Positions 1-12,032 of a DNA stretch of 64,000 bases are shown here, one piece after another (position 1 is the first letter of the stretch; every line of letters begins with the position of its first letter). Origin of the DNA: Skeletonema tropicum (Eukaryota; Bacillariophyta; Thalassiosirophyceae; Thalassiosirales; Thalassiosiraceae); assembly GCA_037178625.1 (NCBI GenBank), contig CM074128.1, positions 620,001 to 684,000 of the forward strand, read 5' to 3'. The notes below the pieces were generated by a model. It was not told where the DNA came from. It worked only from the letters and a program-made list of their open reading frames with translations, and did not search any database. Made by a program: the position numbers and the translations under genes.

Positions 1-973
1 CTAGGGGGAGAAGATCGTATGGCAGCTCTGCTCAGCCGAAAGGACTCTCATTATGGAAATCATGGAAAATTCCTAACAAAGGTATTACGGATGAAACGGT
101 GGAGGATGGGGAGAGACTTTCTATTCAATATCAAATATGGTGTGCTGCAATATGTTGTGGTCAAAACCTTCTTGACTCTCTTGACAACGTTTGTATTTTT
201 ACCGAGTGGCATTTACGGTGAAGGAAAATTCAGTTGGTCATCAGCCTACACGTACACAACGTTTATTCTCAACGTCTCGGTCATGTACGCGTTGTATTGT
301 CTTGTGATGCTATTTCATGCTGTCCAATCGGATTTAACCTCACCTATCAATTGGCATCCTCTTGGTAAATTCCTGTGTGTCAAGGGAGTAGTTTTCTTCA
401 CCTTTTGGCAAGGTGTTGCAATCTCGTTCGTTCGGAGTCACGGTTTCATTGCTGACGTTGGAACATGGAGTGGAGAAGATGTAGCCAATGGTATCATTGC
501 CTATTTGGTGTGTGTCGAGATGGTCTTCTTTTCTATCGCACACATGTTCACATTTACTTGGAAGGAGTATTTACCCGAGGGAATGGAGGATCAAAAGAAT
601 TCTGGTATAGTCGGATGGTTCTTTGGTTTGTTTGAAGGAATTGATAAACGACGGAGAAACCAAATGGGCGGTATGTATCAATCGCAACCAACACTCTTAC
701 AAGACGATGAAGAAGTCATCCCCTGCATAGATGAGAATGGAAACATTTCAGAAAGTGATTACCGTCCTCCAACCATGTCGTCGGGGATTTAGCAAGTTGC
801 AGGATCCAATGTCGTTACGTGATGCATTGTGGAGTAGCACAGTACCGAGAGAGACGTTGGATGATATCAAGCGCTTGGGTGTGGTGTCAGGTGTACAGGG
901 CAGTCACATCAACGAACAGGGTATTGGTATAGACATTAGCCTCGCAAATTTTGACAATGCCGAAAGTATATAG
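1..973 (+). CDS. TMEM184/OST-alpha-type transmembrane protein, 3' part
   Basis: The frame is open from the first base of the window, so the 5' end lies outside it. The protein fits the organic solute transporter alpha / TMEM184 family (multi-pass membrane proteins). The stretch RMGRDFLFNIKYGVLQYVVV is typical of the family and is followed by at least four hydrophobic segments (about residues 50-70, 80-105, 125-145, 165-185), then a polar acidic tail with DDEE. The frame stops at 792, but a +1 frame continues in protein-like sequence (FSKLQDPMSL, LWSSTVPRETLDDIKRLG) to a stop at 971-973. Dropping one G from the GGGG run at 784-787 joins the two frames. Membership of the family is fairly secure; substrate and membrane are not. 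It converges on the next gene with a 13-bp gap. Confidence 0.75.
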
Positions 974-986
974 TGTAAATGTAAAG

Positions 987-2145
987 TCACAGTAGCTGTT
1001 CTACACACACTTTCATCGTTACATATTCATTCATTATGACTTCGCCAAGTTTCATCACATTCAACAGCGCTTCTTCATCAGTAGGTGAACGCTTCCAAGA
1101 CTTGCAGCACTCCTTCACAAGCGCCTGACTCTTCGTCCCAACACCATTATTATGTCCCTTACCGAACTCATCCATCCCAAAAATCTCATCTTTCGTAGAT
1201 TCAATCACCATTGCGACTATATTCTGTTTCCTATACAATTCCATTGACAGCATCTGATACGACGAAGTGACACAATTCACAATGTGTTCCAAAATGTCAT
1301 CATCATCATCCTTCATTATCATTCCATCATAATCCTCCGTAGCATCATCATCATCATCATCCCCAATCACCTCAAAATGGAATTGCCACAAACTATCCAC
1401 AATCCTCCCCAATGCATCATGACACTCTGCCAAATTCGACATGAGGGAACGTAACCCTACCAACATCTTTTCATGCTGCTCTAAATCATGTGAGAGTGCC
1501 AGTTGTACATCTTGAAGGTGTAGGTGATGGTGAGTGAAGTAGTATTGGGATGATAATCCTTTGGAGGAGGCTTCGTAGTGATGTCCATGTGATTTCCAAT
1601 CATTATCATCATTAGAATTAAACACCTTTTCCTCTTGCTCAGGACCTTCGTTCTCTTCTTCTGCAGGGTGATACCGTGTCATTTGGGACAACACCTTCCA
1701 TTCATGGGGTAACCTCCCTCGAATACTACCAATGTTTTGCAACACGGACTAGTAATTGGTTGTCGATATCCATCCATGTGTGTTTGACCTTGTCGTTGTA
1801 AGGAGCGTAGTAGTTGATAGTATCGTTTTTTGATTTTGGGATTTTCGGTGTTGCCGACTGCTGTGGTGATGGCTGTTGTTGCTGTTGCTGTTGTTTGTTT
1901 GCAGATATGGGTGGTGTAGTTACACCCTTTGTAGTAGGCGTTGCACCCGTTGTTGACTGCCGTTTCTTTTTCTTCTTCTTTTTACTTTTGTTGGATGTTG
2001 ACTGTGGTGTGGATGTTTCGTCATTGCTCTTCTTGGCTTGACTATTGTTGTTGTTGTTGTTTTTGCCACCAGTGAGCATGAATTGTTCAAATGCAAGCCT
2101 CATCTGTTCTGCGTCATCGGTGCTTTTGTTCGTGTTGTCTGTCAT
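987..2145 (-). CDS. Unknown Asn/Lys/Gln- and Asp-rich protein (one frameshift)
   Basis: This is read as one gene from the ATG at 2145 to the stop at 987, interrupted by a +1 shift near 1735-1738. The first frame starts MTDNTNKSTDDAEQMRLAFE, then has runs of Asn, a Lys-rich block and a Gln run, and ends with DKVKHTWMDIDNQLLVRVA. The second frame continues with IGSIRGRLPHEWKVL and holds a conserved-looking helical region (about 150 residues) interrupted by two Asp tracts. The second frame has no ATG at its own start, and the two frames overlap by only about 20 nt. Removing one A from the coding-strand AAAA run gives RVANIGSIRGRLPHEW. I recognise no domain and assign no function. The low-complexity runs are imperfect trinucleotide microsatellites. 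Confidence 0.55.
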
Positions 2146-2244
2146 TTTTGAATTCTATATTTTGATATTGATATGTAGGTAATGTCTATCTATCGTCTTA
2201 CTGCCTGTTCTACTATATATTCAGATTATTGCTTCTTATTGCTC

Positions 2245-2493
2245 TTACTGCTGCTCCTGCTTCCTACTGTCCATATAATCCTTCCGTAACTTACTCTCAC
2301 TATCCACAATCGCCTGTGGCTTTTCTTGACTGAACAAATCGTGACCAGTTTTGGTATCCTTGCCAAAGACGGGTATGGCGCATAAACCCAAGAGGATGGA
2401 GGTGCCGACGAATACCTGTACGTTTTGTCCCGCCTGGAATCTTTTGTACTGTACGTGAAATATGTAGAATAATATGTAGGTGAGGCACATCAT
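2245..2493 (-). CDS. Small two-span membrane protein, unknown
   Basis: An 82-residue frame. It begins with a hydrophobic segment (MMCLTYILFYIFHV), then the polar YKRFQAGQNVQ, a second hydrophobic segment (VFVGTSILLGLCAIPVFG) and a charged tail (KDTKTGHDLFSQEKPQA, ending KEQQ-like). The shape suits a small organellar or ER membrane subunit, but I cannot name a family. The start is uncertain. The frame stays open for some 70 nt upstream of the first ATG, and a good splice donor (GTAAGT on the minus strand, at 2586) lies further up. The obvious acceptor gives the wrong phase, so I keep the single-exon model. Confidence 0.5.
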   Translation of the reverse strand: MMCLTYILFYIFHVQYKRFQAGQNVQVFVGTSILLGLCAIPVFGKDTKTGHDLFSQEKPQAIVDSESKLRKDYMDSRKQEQQ

Positions 2494-3097
2494 GAAAATT
2501 ATAAGTGGAGACGCAATCGGCGCAAATTGAGTGTATACGATGGTATGAGAAATGAAGTGATATCGATGCTATCTAACTGCACTTACAGAATTGCTTGATC
2601 ATAATATTTGAGGTTGGAAATGGTTCATTGATTCACTGTTGATTAGTAAAGGCCAGTTTTATGCGGCAGAATAAGAGCACCACTGGTCGATTCTTTGGTC
2701 GATTACATCGGTCGGAGGATGATGATGTTGACTCAGGCAAATGAATTCCTACGTGGAAATCTACGTACGTCTCGAAGGTGAAAGGTTCTTTCAGTCAAAA
2801 AATCGAAATCTACCACTACCATGGCACTTGGAGCCCATAGTGTCAGTTAGATGTCATCAATCGATGACGAAGTGGAGGCAGCAGTTGACGATCACAGAAA
2901 CGATTCTTGCTTCCACCGTCCGGTTCTTCATCTGTGCACAAATTGAAATTAATTGGCCGTGTTTTCATCGATTATCTGATACTTGAAGTGCCAAAAGATT
3001 TCATCTCCATCACTATTACACAGAATATTCGGAAGGGCCTCGCACAACAATTTCCTGCGACGTAATCGATACAATATCAACAATATAGAGCAGCAAA
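2494..3097. other. Intergenic, divergent promoter region
   Basis: This lies between the small minus-strand membrane protein and the plus-strand coiled-coil gene. It contains short open frames (for example 2741-2986) with no protein-like composition and no recognisable element. It probably holds both promoters and 5' untranslated sequence. Confidence 0.4.
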
Positions 3098-5987
3098 ATG
3101 AGTGCAAAGAGCACGTCATCTCAATCGAAAATGAAGCATGCCTCACGTTCATCATCGTCATCGGGCCACTCAGCGCAAATTTACCCACATCCTCCTCCTC
3201 CCTCTCAGCAACGGCCACAGCAATCTTTCACCGAGCATCATCATCAACTACATCCACCACAACAGCCACAATCCGGTGGTGGTGGTGGTGGTGGTGGTGG
3301 ACTACTCTACAATAATCTCATACCAGGTCATTATCGATATGGTGCCACTCCTCCTGCTCCACCCGTTGGTCCTCTCTCTTATTCGAATATATCATCATCA
3401 TCTTCCTCTCAGAATACACAACAGCAACAACAGCGGCAGCATTCAATAATAACGACCAGTGGAGAATTAAGACAGAATTATACCAACACTACCAATCAGG
3501 ATGTATCAATGTTGAAACAACAGCAACACTCACGTCAGCAACAACCACAACAATACAACAATGTATCATCAAATTCGTACTCCAACATTCCATCCACAAC
3601 TACCACCCACAATCACAACAACCACAATATACAATCCAACCCAACCACCACCACCACATCAGATGCAGTATTCTTACAAGTATCTGAACCAGACGATGAT
3701 GATGATGATGAATTCGATGACGATTTATTAGTTATTGCCTCATCGGATATGATGGAGGAGATTGATTTGGATGATGAAACGTATTACAAACCATTTCGTC
3801 ATCATCATCATCATCACTTGAGTGGTAGTAGTGGTAGCAGTACTGTTGGTGGAGGTAATAACACAAGCAATAGTAATCACAGCAGCAGCAAAGCTTCTTC
3901 AAGTCCAAGAAGTAAAAAGTCCAAAGGTGGTGGGAATACTAAAGCAATGAAACGTATAGAGTCGTCGTCAGGTGCACCCAACAATAATAATGAGACTGCA
4001 AAACCAATGGATTTACTAGCCGTCTTACTCAGTGGTCCAGCTACTGCAACGAATAGTGACGCAAACAACAACAACAATACCACAAATGAAATAACAATCT
4101 TGATGGAAGAAGCTTCCACCAAATCAAGCCGTGCACGTTCCATGACTAATACGCTTGTATTGCAAGAGAAGGAACATTCGCAACGACAACAAAAAAACAC
4201 AACAACAACAACAAAGAATTGCGACAAAGAAAAAGGAGGTAGTGGTGGTGTGGATAACGACCTCTATGTGGCAACTGCCAATGCTCATACAGAGGCAGCA
4301 ATCTCCTTTCAAATCTTGTACAAGAAGTTATTGGGGATAACGGATACTACTGCAAGTGACACTTATGAAGACGATGATGCCAATGAACGAATTGTTGGGA
4401 CGACACTCTCTTCTTCTTGTCCAAGTGTAGAACTGGCCAAATCAATGATTTTATTGGCCAATGGTCATGCTCGTACGGCAAAGTCGCTGGGGGAGATGGG
4501 TGTGAAGTGGAATATGGGCAAGGTTGACAAGAGTAGTGGTAGGATGGTGTCAAAACAGAATGCCAATAATGTGAATACCACTACTACTACAGCTGCAACT
4601 AACAGTCAATGGATCTGCAACCTCCAGTAAAAATGGTGATGCAGCATCATCATCAGCAGCAGCAGCAGCAGCTACATCAGCCACGACAGTAGCTACTGAA
4701 AAACGACGGAATGAATCTGAATCTAGCAATGAACGTCTTCGTATGGCAGTTCGTGGTGCAATGGAAATTGTTCTCGAAGATGATATTACCAATTCTACCT
4801 TTTTAGCTCGATCAACAGGTACTCAATGCCAATAATAATAAGAAGGTGGCAACAACAACCCCATCCAAGACATCATCGGGAGGACATTCGACAACAACGC
4901 CGAATACTAAAAGTAAAAAAGATTGGACCAATAAGTCCAATAATACTAACAACAAGCAGAATGGAGGAGGAGAAAGTAGTAGTAGTGGAGGAGTCAACCC
5001 AGTAGATGATTTGATGAAACTTGAAAAAGAACTCCGATCGATGGATATGGCATTGGAAATGGGAAATTCGGTTGCATCATTGGGGACAGCGGTTGCTGCT
5101 TCTTCCCGTCCGAATAATAATAATGATTTGTTGGGTGGGTCGTACATGTCATCATCGTCAATGTGGACGTCCGGGATATTTGGTGGGAGGAAGCCAAATG
5201 CAAAGCAGCCGCAGCAACAGCAGCAGGGTGCAGCAGCAAATGTTCGTTCACGAGCCAATCATTTGCAACATTTATCTGGTGGTGGTAGTGGTAAATCAGC
5301 AGCGCACACGCTTACATCGCCAGAATCAAAGGCATCGCAACAACAACAACAACAGCAACAGGGTGGAGTGCAGATAACACCAAATGCCTCTCTTGATCAG
5401 AGTTGGTGGGGAGGAGGAGGAGGTCAGGGTAGTATTTTAGCTTCTTCTGCAATCAATACGGCTGCTGCGTCCCACCACCAACGAGCACAGCCTACGTCCG
5501 GATCAAACCAAGCGAATAATAATGCCACTTCCACAAACGCCAAGCAACTCATGCAGCTCATGGATAGTTTGAATAGGCTAGGGAATGAAAATGCACAACT
5601 CATGCGAGAAGTGGAAAAGGCCAAGGCGGCACGTGCCGAAGCCGAGGCTGCCAAACAAGTAATGGCACAATTCAAAAGTGATTACAATCAAAGATTCAAC
5701 AAGGTGAAAGAAGCACTTGAAAAATATAAGCACGCAAGTGGTGACAATCCCGTGGGGAATAGTGCCTACGTCAAGTCTGCATCTGCATTGGAGCTACAGA
5801 AACGTGATCAAATGATCAAGAAGCTTGCTGCCGATTTGCGCAAGGAACGTGATGAATCCAAGAAGAAAGATACGGCACTTCGAAAGTATGAAGGGCTTTT
5901 ATCGTGAGGTGAAGAAGCGTAGTGCAGGAGAAGAGAGAGCAGCAGCAAAAACTGCAACAGGCGAATGCAGCTGCCAACAAGAAGTGA
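3098..5987 (+). CDS. Low-complexity protein with MIT-like helices and C-terminal coiled coil (several frameshifts)
   Basis: One gene read through four +1 shifts (near 4600, 4822, 5893 and 5928); after correction the stop is TGA at 5985-5987, giving about 960 residues. The N-terminal half is microsatellite-coded low complexity (Gln, Gly9, His6, Asn, Asp and Ser runs). A helical region near 4270-4510 (AHTEAAISFQILYKKLL, then ELAKSMILLANGHARTAKSL) looks like a split MIT-type hairpin. A coiled coil at 5540-5900 (LMDSLNRLGNENAQLMREVE onward) leads to LRKYEGFYREVKKRSA, a helix with an NRBF2/Atg38-like feel. That link to a PI3-kinase complex partner is a weak suggestion only. All corrections remove one base. 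The final two place SAEKREQQQKLQQANAAANK at the end. Confidence 0.5.
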
Positions 5988-6145
5988 TTGTGTTGTTGTA
6001 TGAGTTTAGTTACTGTAGAGCTATGAGTTAGCTGTGACCCAGCTAATGGTTATGAAAGTAATAATAGGATTTGTCTTGTTCGATCTATATCTAGCATATC
6101 AGGCAGTACCTCAAAAAGAACACTAATAAAGGTGCAAATAATATC

Positions 6146-8121
6146 TTACTTCAATGCATCTAACAAGACCTTGCAACCAGCTAATTTCTTTCCGTCTTTG
6201 TCACCCTTCGCCAATTTAGTAATCTCCTTCTTGTGACTCTTCAGAGTTTTCTTCGCTTCCTCCTTCACACATGTTTGTAACAATGATGATAGCACGAACG
6301 CTCCTCTGTTTGAAGTTGCAATGCTACCCAAATCTTCTTCAAACTTTGAGTAAAACATGCGCGCAAGAGAAAGCTCATCGTCATCCGAGCTTTTCTTCGA
6401 CTCGGAGAGGAAAAGGTGCTTCATAGTCAAATGTCCAACGGGGTCTTCAAACAGGGGTAATGCCTCCTCATCTTCGCTGTCATCTGCACACGCATCTACA
6501 ATAGCTTGGAACAACTCTTCACTAGCAAAATTTTCACAAACTTCAATCAGTACTTTGCTACCTGACTTGCTTCTCATCAGTTCTTCTGTGTTCTTCGTGC
6601 AAACATCAACTAACAACTCTTTCAAGTATACAAGTAACTCCCTTCGTCTCGTTTCACTTTCCTTCTTTGAAGTAGGCACCTCCTCTCCATTCTCAGTGAC
6701 AGTAGGCTTTTGATGCAGGGCTGAGACTTCATAGGGATCGAGAAGCTTCTGCCAGCGTGGGGTTGCTTTGTCATCGTCGGATGATGACATTTCTTCCTTT
6801 GGCACCAGTAAGAGTAGGAAAAGCTTTGATCCAGTGTCACTCAATACCAAATCCAATATAGGTGATGGTTTATCCTCCTCCTCGTCATCATCCATTTTTT
6901 CATCATCAGGGTTTTGATGCAATTCTCCAAGCAACATCTTATTGACCAACACTGTATCATCCATCACATCACACATTCTCAATATTGCCAAGTACGCATC
7001 TCTATGTTTCAGAGAGGATCTAGTGTATCCCTTCAGACATTTCAACATCTTCTTCCTATCCTTCACAGTACCATAAGCAGCGCATTCACAAACAACCTTT
7101 GTGCCGGCTCGGGTGGAAAGCAAATGCAATGAATGCTCTGCCAAAGCTGGAGTGAGGAAGCTGCGAATATCCTCAGGAGAGGCAATGGAAGCATAGTCAA
7201 GTAAAAGCGAGTGGAAGTATCCAAACCCAGTAAGAGATTTATCGAGTCCTTTTTGAAGTAAAGCCTGAAGATGTGAAAGAGTTGGTTCACGTTTGTCCGG
7301 GTTATTTTCAACAAATTCTGTCAACGATGGAAGAGTTGGGCTGTGGTCTTTGCCAGTGGGATTTACTGAGGCAAATAGTGCATATTGAGGACCATACAAT
7401 TCTAGCTTCAACGGGGCAACTGACTTTGGCGGAAATGTGCCAAAGAGGAGTTCTACTACGCGAGCTCCAACGGAATGAACAGCTAATTTTGTCATTTGCT
7501 TTTTGAGACTCTTTTCACATTGCAAGTGTGTACAGAAGCAGGTAAGAAATATGCAATACATACATGCAGAAGCGGCAACCATATAATTGAACACGAACTC
7601 ACCTTAACAATCAACTTGATGCACTCTTCATCTCTGCCACCATACTTGATCATTTTCAGCACCACAAAATGAGCATACTGAATCTTACACAGCTCGGCCA
7701 AATTCACATTATTCTTTGTATCATCATCTTTTTTGACATCTGCTCCGCACAATTCTTTTACAACTTCCAGACGCTGTTGTTCATTACCATATTGCAATAC
7801 TCCTTGCACACATCTGCTCGCGTCATGTTGCATTGCAACCTCCAAACACTTTCCCTTGAGCAGTTCATGCAACTCTGCGCATAATTTGATATTAGTTTCC
7901 TTATCATTTGTCTTTACACGTAATTGATTCCAAACCTCCTTGGCGGGCTGCACTGAGGACGCATGCTTACGATGAGATTGGCGTTCATGCTTGAGAGCTC
8001 GTTTTTTGTTGGCAGGTGATAGGTTGTCATCGGCAGACGCCGTTTTGTTCTGAAACTTGCGTTTCTTGGGATCGTACTTGGATTGTCCAGACGATTTTGA
8101 TTGTGCACCCTTCATTGCCAT
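6146..8121 (-). CDS. PUM3: PUM3/Puf6-type pumilio protein with CPL domain
   Basis: Two exons: 8121-7603 and 7510-6146, with a 92-nt intron (GTGAGT at the donor, AG after GAAA). The join is LIVK|SLKKQMTKLAVHSVGAR in phase 0, giving 627 residues, close to the usual PUM3 length. A basic Lys/Arg-rich N-terminus (nucleolar type) precedes Puf-like repeats: DASRCVQGVLQYG, YAHFVVLKMIKYG, VGARVVELLFG, AGTKVVCECAAYG and RDAYLAILRMCDV. The C-terminal half fits the CPL domain, with LLDPYEVSALHQ and LLVDVC-type helices. Family members bind RNA/DNA and act in ribosome biogenesis. The start is the first ATG of MAMKGAQSK; an in-frame extension to 8211 is hydrophobic and unlikely. It converges on the preceding gene. 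Confidence 0.85.
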
Positions 8122-8893
8122 ATTGGTTACTACTCCTACAAGCACGGAACAACGCCTATTATTTTGCAGAGCTGGAGGATTAATGAGAAAGCATAGCCAT
8201 AGCACAGCCACAACTGTAGAGAGTAGAGTAGGTAGTGCTTTTCTGCGCGGCAGCAGCTTTTGATGGAAAATGGGAAGAATGAATGGTGGTGATGTTGACC
8301 ATCTTTTTTATATCGCTCTTTTATTTTCTTTAGCGAACCCCCTGGATCTTTGATCTTTCTCTTGAATAACTCTTGAATTCAGCTAGAAAGAGAGAACATA
8401 CTACTTTTCCTCTCTAAAGAGTGCAAAGAAGGACGTTGTAGGTGCTATGTTGTGCAGCTATGAAAGTAAGATGCCAGTACTCCTGGGTGGGCATCACTAT
8501 GCAGAAGGTTTAGTTTAGGACATGAGATATGATGCCTGAGATACATGAATATATCCCCTTCTAGTTTGAGCTGATCCTTATGGCGAATGGATGTAGTTTC
8601 ACTATTGATACCATTACCCATTGGGAAATGGTTTGTCCAACATTTTACTAGACAGTCGCATGTTCAGATAATTACCACAGCCTCTGGCCTCTCTTGACAT
8701 GTTCCTCCGCCTTACTTTTCTCTGCTTTGCGGGTTCACCAGCTTAACTTGGGATGGTACGAGGTGTCAGGTTTTGTCGAGAGTGAAGGTACGATAAGGTA
8801 GGATCTGATAATTAGCAAATAAGCCGCAGACTCGGCTGAAGAATTATATTTGCAATCCTAAATTATATTACTTGCTCTGTCCATGCGCAGAGA
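8122..8893. other. Intergenic, no element seen
   Basis: About 770 bp between two minus-strand genes. The part next to 8121 should hold the promoter and leader of the pumilio gene, and the part next to 8893 the 3' region of the next gene. No open frame over 60 codons, repeat or RNA gene was recognised. Confidence 0.4.
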
Positions 8894-9539
8894 TTAGAGT
8901 GATGAATGGGGACGAATCCCAAGAGCATAGATTAAATCTTTTACTTTGCCCCCTTCTGATCCATTGTCATTTTCTGGTAGTTTATCGTCGTTCTGCTGCA
9001 GATTATCACTGATTGTAATAGAACTTTGTTGAGATGCTCCTTCATTTTCGTCATCCTTTGCATCTTCTTTATCATCCGTAGCAACAACTGTACTGCTTAT
9101 TTCCTCATACACTGGTGCTGGGGCATCCTTTGGTACATTTATACTTGCATTTGATCGCATCTTCTTTTTATCATCGTCACCACCTCCACTTCCCAATATT
9201 TGAGCACGAAAGTCAGGGCCTAATAATCAATGCAACTCCCATCATGACGGTGGGGAAAACAAAGATTGCAAACACCAATGGATTGGCTTTCAGTGTATCC
9301 ATCACTCCATTCTTCTTTCCAGCGGCAGTACTTTCAAACACTTGCTTTTGCATATGTGGAGCTTTTGGTATGTTTTTGACGTCAACATGATTTGAAGGTG
9401 AGGTTTGTGTTGGAGCTGTTGCATCAGATGTGTTTTTGTTGGCCTGTTTTCTTTGCAGTGCTCTTTTTTGTGCTGATGTAATATGCCGGCGAGCTATGAT
9501 GCAGCTAGCGGAACGTTGTCGTAAGCACGATGAGAGCAT
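8894..9539 (-). CDS. Putative mitochondrial single-span membrane protein (one frameshift)
   Basis: The ATG at 9539 gives MLSSCLRQRSASCIIARRHI, an Arg/Ser/Ala-rich start without acids that resembles a mitochondrial presequence. A linker leads to one hydrophobic span (NPLVFAIFVFPTVMMGVALI) and the frame stops at 9213. The +1 frame continues at once with PDFRAQILGSGGGDDDKKKM and an acidic Ser/Asp tail to 8894. Removing one C of the coding-strand CCC (plus-strand GGG 9216-9218) gives ALIIRPDFRAQILG without a gap, so I read one protein of about 214 residues. No family is recognised. The topology suggests an inner-membrane protein with a short matrix part and an acidic tail. Confidence 0.55.
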
Positions 9540-10057
9540 TGGATTAGATGTGGTATGAGTACTGCAGCAGTGGATAGGGTTTATATATGGTATGTACTGT
9601 ACGGCTTCAATTAAAGCAATGCAATCTGATGCAATTAGCAATATCGTAAGTGAAAGTGGGACATCATTTTTTATTGTTGATAGACTTTTTTACTTTGGGG
9701 AGTTGGTCTGTCTTCGTGCGTTGCCGGAGGAAAGGAACTTTCTTTCTACTATTCTCATCTTTCAGATTCTTTCGGAGAATCCTGTCTAGCGATCTACGGA
9801 TTCTTTCTTGAGAAACCTGGTAGGAATAGTATTCTTTCTGGAGGATCCCGTAAGCGATCCAACGCTGATGACACATGATACTTCAGCTTCAGATTCCTAA
9901 GTGCAATGATGTCATCTCTAGCATTACTACTTGCTTGAAGCTGGGCAATAGCTCATAGCTACAGAGGAGCAGGGCCATAAAAGAAGCTGGTACAATAGCT
10001 GGTGCGTTTGAGAATCACGTACTACTCATTGTTAATAGAAGTACTACAACCAACACG
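9540..10057. promoter_or_regulatory. Upstream region shared with the 12.9-kb paralog
   Basis: The sequence just before the ATG at 10058 is repeated, diverged, before the ATG at 12927. Both carry a GATTCTTTCTTGAGAA-like stretch, a CTACAGAGGAGCAGGG stretch, AAAGAAGC, and an ACTACAACCAACACGATGAAG start context. The promoter was therefore duplicated with the gene. No defined operator can be named. Confidence 0.5.
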
Positions 10058-11837
10058 ATGAAGCTTGCCTCTACGTCCGGGTTCCTCATTGTGCTCAACT
10101 TGAGCGCCTCCACCTCCGTGTCTGTGGCATCGAATCAGCACCTACGAGTCCGTCAAATGACTCTCACAAACGCAACTGACACTGCAAACTCCACGGCATC
10201 TCCCTCTCCTACTCCAACCTTATCTCCAGCCCCGACGACAAACTCAACCACAAACTCAACCTCAACCTCAAACTCAACCACTTTAAGTCCAGCTCCCACA
10301 ACAAGCGAGCCAACTTCAGCACCTTCAACTTCGGCACCTACAACAAGCGAGCCAACTTTAGCACCAACTGTCTGGGATCCAGCTACCTGGGATTGTCCAG
10401 AAGACATTCTAGTCCCCATTGGAACCTGGGACGCTTATTGGTGGACTGAGCTGCCTTCTTGTGTGCAGGAAGCTGGTGAGTTGTGTGATTATTGTCGCAG
10501 TCCAAAGTCCTGCTTCGTCTTGCTTGTACTGACCAATTGTACTTTCTGTTTTCTCTTTTGTTACTCTCTCATGATGTATTAATGTAACACTGACTCTATA
10601 AAGCTGTCATGTTCGGATACAACGAAAAAAAGTGGGACAAAGGGAAAGAAAGCTGTCCTGATTTTTGTGACGAGTGGTGGGAAGATTTGACGGACGAGCA
10701 GAAATGGGCTGCTGGGGTGTTTGGGTACAATGAGGTTATTTGGAACGCAGAACCTCTGTATTCAACCACAAACTCAACCTCAACCTCAACCTCAAACTCA
10801 ACCACTTTAACTCCAGCTCCCACAACAAGCGAGCCAACTTTAGCACCTTCAACTGCGGCACCTACAACAAGCGAGCCAACTTTAGCACCAACTGTCTGGG
10901 ATCCAGCTAGCTGGGATTGTCCAGAAGACATTCTAGTCCCCATTGGAACCTGGGACGCTTATTGGTGGACGGAGCTGCCTTCTTGTGTGCAGGAAGCCGG
11001 TGAGTTGTGTGATTATCGTCGCAGTCCAAAGTCCTGATTCGTCTTGCTTGTACTGACCGATTTTACTTTCTGTTTTCTCTTTTGTTACTCTCTAATGATG
11101 TATTAATGTAACACTGACTCTATAAAGCTATCATGTTCGGATACAACGAAAAAAAGTGGGACAAAGGGAAAGAAAGCTGTCCTGATTTTTGTGACGAGTG
11201 GTGGGAAGATTTGACAGACGAGCAGAAATGGGCTGCTGGGGTGTTTGGGTACGATGAGGTAATTTGGGAACGCAGAACCTCTGTTGTATTCAACCACAAA
11301 CTCAACCACAAGCTCAAACTCAACCACTGTAACTCCAGCTCCCACAACAAGCGAGCCAACTTTAGCACCTTCAACTGCGGCACCTACAACAAGCGAGCCA
11401 ACTTCAGCACCAACTGTCTGGGATCCAGCTAGCTGGGATTGTCCAGAAGACATTCTAGTCCCCATTGGAACCTGGGACGCTTATTGGTGGACGGAGCTGC
11501 CTTCTTGTGTGCAGGAAGCCGGTGAGTTGTGTGATTATCGTCGCAGTCCAAAGTCCTGATTCGTCTTGCTTGTACTGACCAATTGTACTTTCTGTTTTCT
11601 CTTTTGTTACTCTCTAATGATGTAATAATGAAACACTGACTCTATAAAGCTATCATGTTCGGATACAACGAAAAAAAGTGGGACAAAGGGAAAGAAAGCT
11701 GTCCTGATTTTTGTGACGAGTGGTGGGAAGATTTGACAGACGAGCAGAAATGGGCTGCTGGGGTGTTTGGGTACAATGAGGAAATTTGGGACGCAGAACC
11801 TCTGTTGCATTCAACCACAAACTCAACCACAAACTGA
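10058..11837 (+). CDS. Secreted Thr/Ser/Pro-rich LGY/W repeat protein, copy 1
   Basis: Four exons: 10058-10475, 10604-10999, 11128-11521, 11650-11837. The three introns are each 128 nt, nearly identical in sequence, and all phase 1. After a signal peptide (MKLASTSGFLIVLNLSASTS) comes a mucin-like linker (TTSEPTSAP repeats) and then a Trp/Cys module: WDCPEDILVPIGTWDAYWW, LPSCVQEA, then FGYNEKKW, SCPDFCDEWW and FGYNEVIW. Paired LPxxxQ..A..FGY...W motifs are a repeat type known from diatoms and other marine algae. The module and linker repeat three times. Every intron falls inside the module, after QEA. Exon 3 has one extra base at the GGG 11266-11268; without it the phase to exon 4 is restored, giving 464 residues. 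Role unknown; probably a glycosylated cell-surface or frustule-associated protein. Confidence 0.65.
10604..11837 (+). repeat. Tandem exon-plus-intron repeat, about 523 bp
   Basis: Units begin at 10604, 11128 and 11650 (spacings 524 and 522). Each contains the second half of the Trp/Cys module, the Thr/Pro linker, the first half of the next module, and a 128-nt intron. Intron copies (10476-10603, 11000-11127, 11522-11649) differ at only a few positions, which points to recent duplication or gene conversion. Confidence 0.8.
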
Positions 11838-12032
11838 TTTGACAGACGAGCAGAAATTGAGCAAATTTAGGACGCTTCAAGGTAAACATGCACATGGTGC
11901 TTTCGTGAAAAGTTTTGTGGGTTCGTCGTCACAGCAGCATACGTTCTCTCTGAATAACAATTGCATGCAGCACTGAATTGTTCAAGATGATGACCCAAAC
12001 ATATGTAATACGAACCTGTTAACATCTACGAT
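11838..12032 (+). pseudogene. Worn last-exon remnant of copy 1
   Basis: Directly after the stop, the sequence resumes with a fragment of the module (TTTGACAGACGAGCAGAAAT), lacking the GGCTGC that follows elsewhere. Next come the same donor (TTCAAG|GTAAACATGC), intron body and acceptor (GCATGCAG) as in copy 2, and a last exon reading toward CGAACCTGTTAA. This is the ancestral C-terminus cut off by the new stop at 11835-11837. The junction sits where AAAC of the linker meets GATTTGACAG of the module, suggesting an unequal recombination or deletion. Confidence 0.55.

Noticed and set aside
2449..2602. A two-exon model for the small membrane protein with a 5-codon first exon (MIKQF) and donor GTAAGT at 2586
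   Set aside because: The best acceptor (GTACAG at 2449) gives the wrong phase, and other acceptors break the protein.
11838..11976. A frame at 11767-11976 as a separate gene
   Set aside because: It is a shifted reading of the end of copy 1 and its worn last exon.
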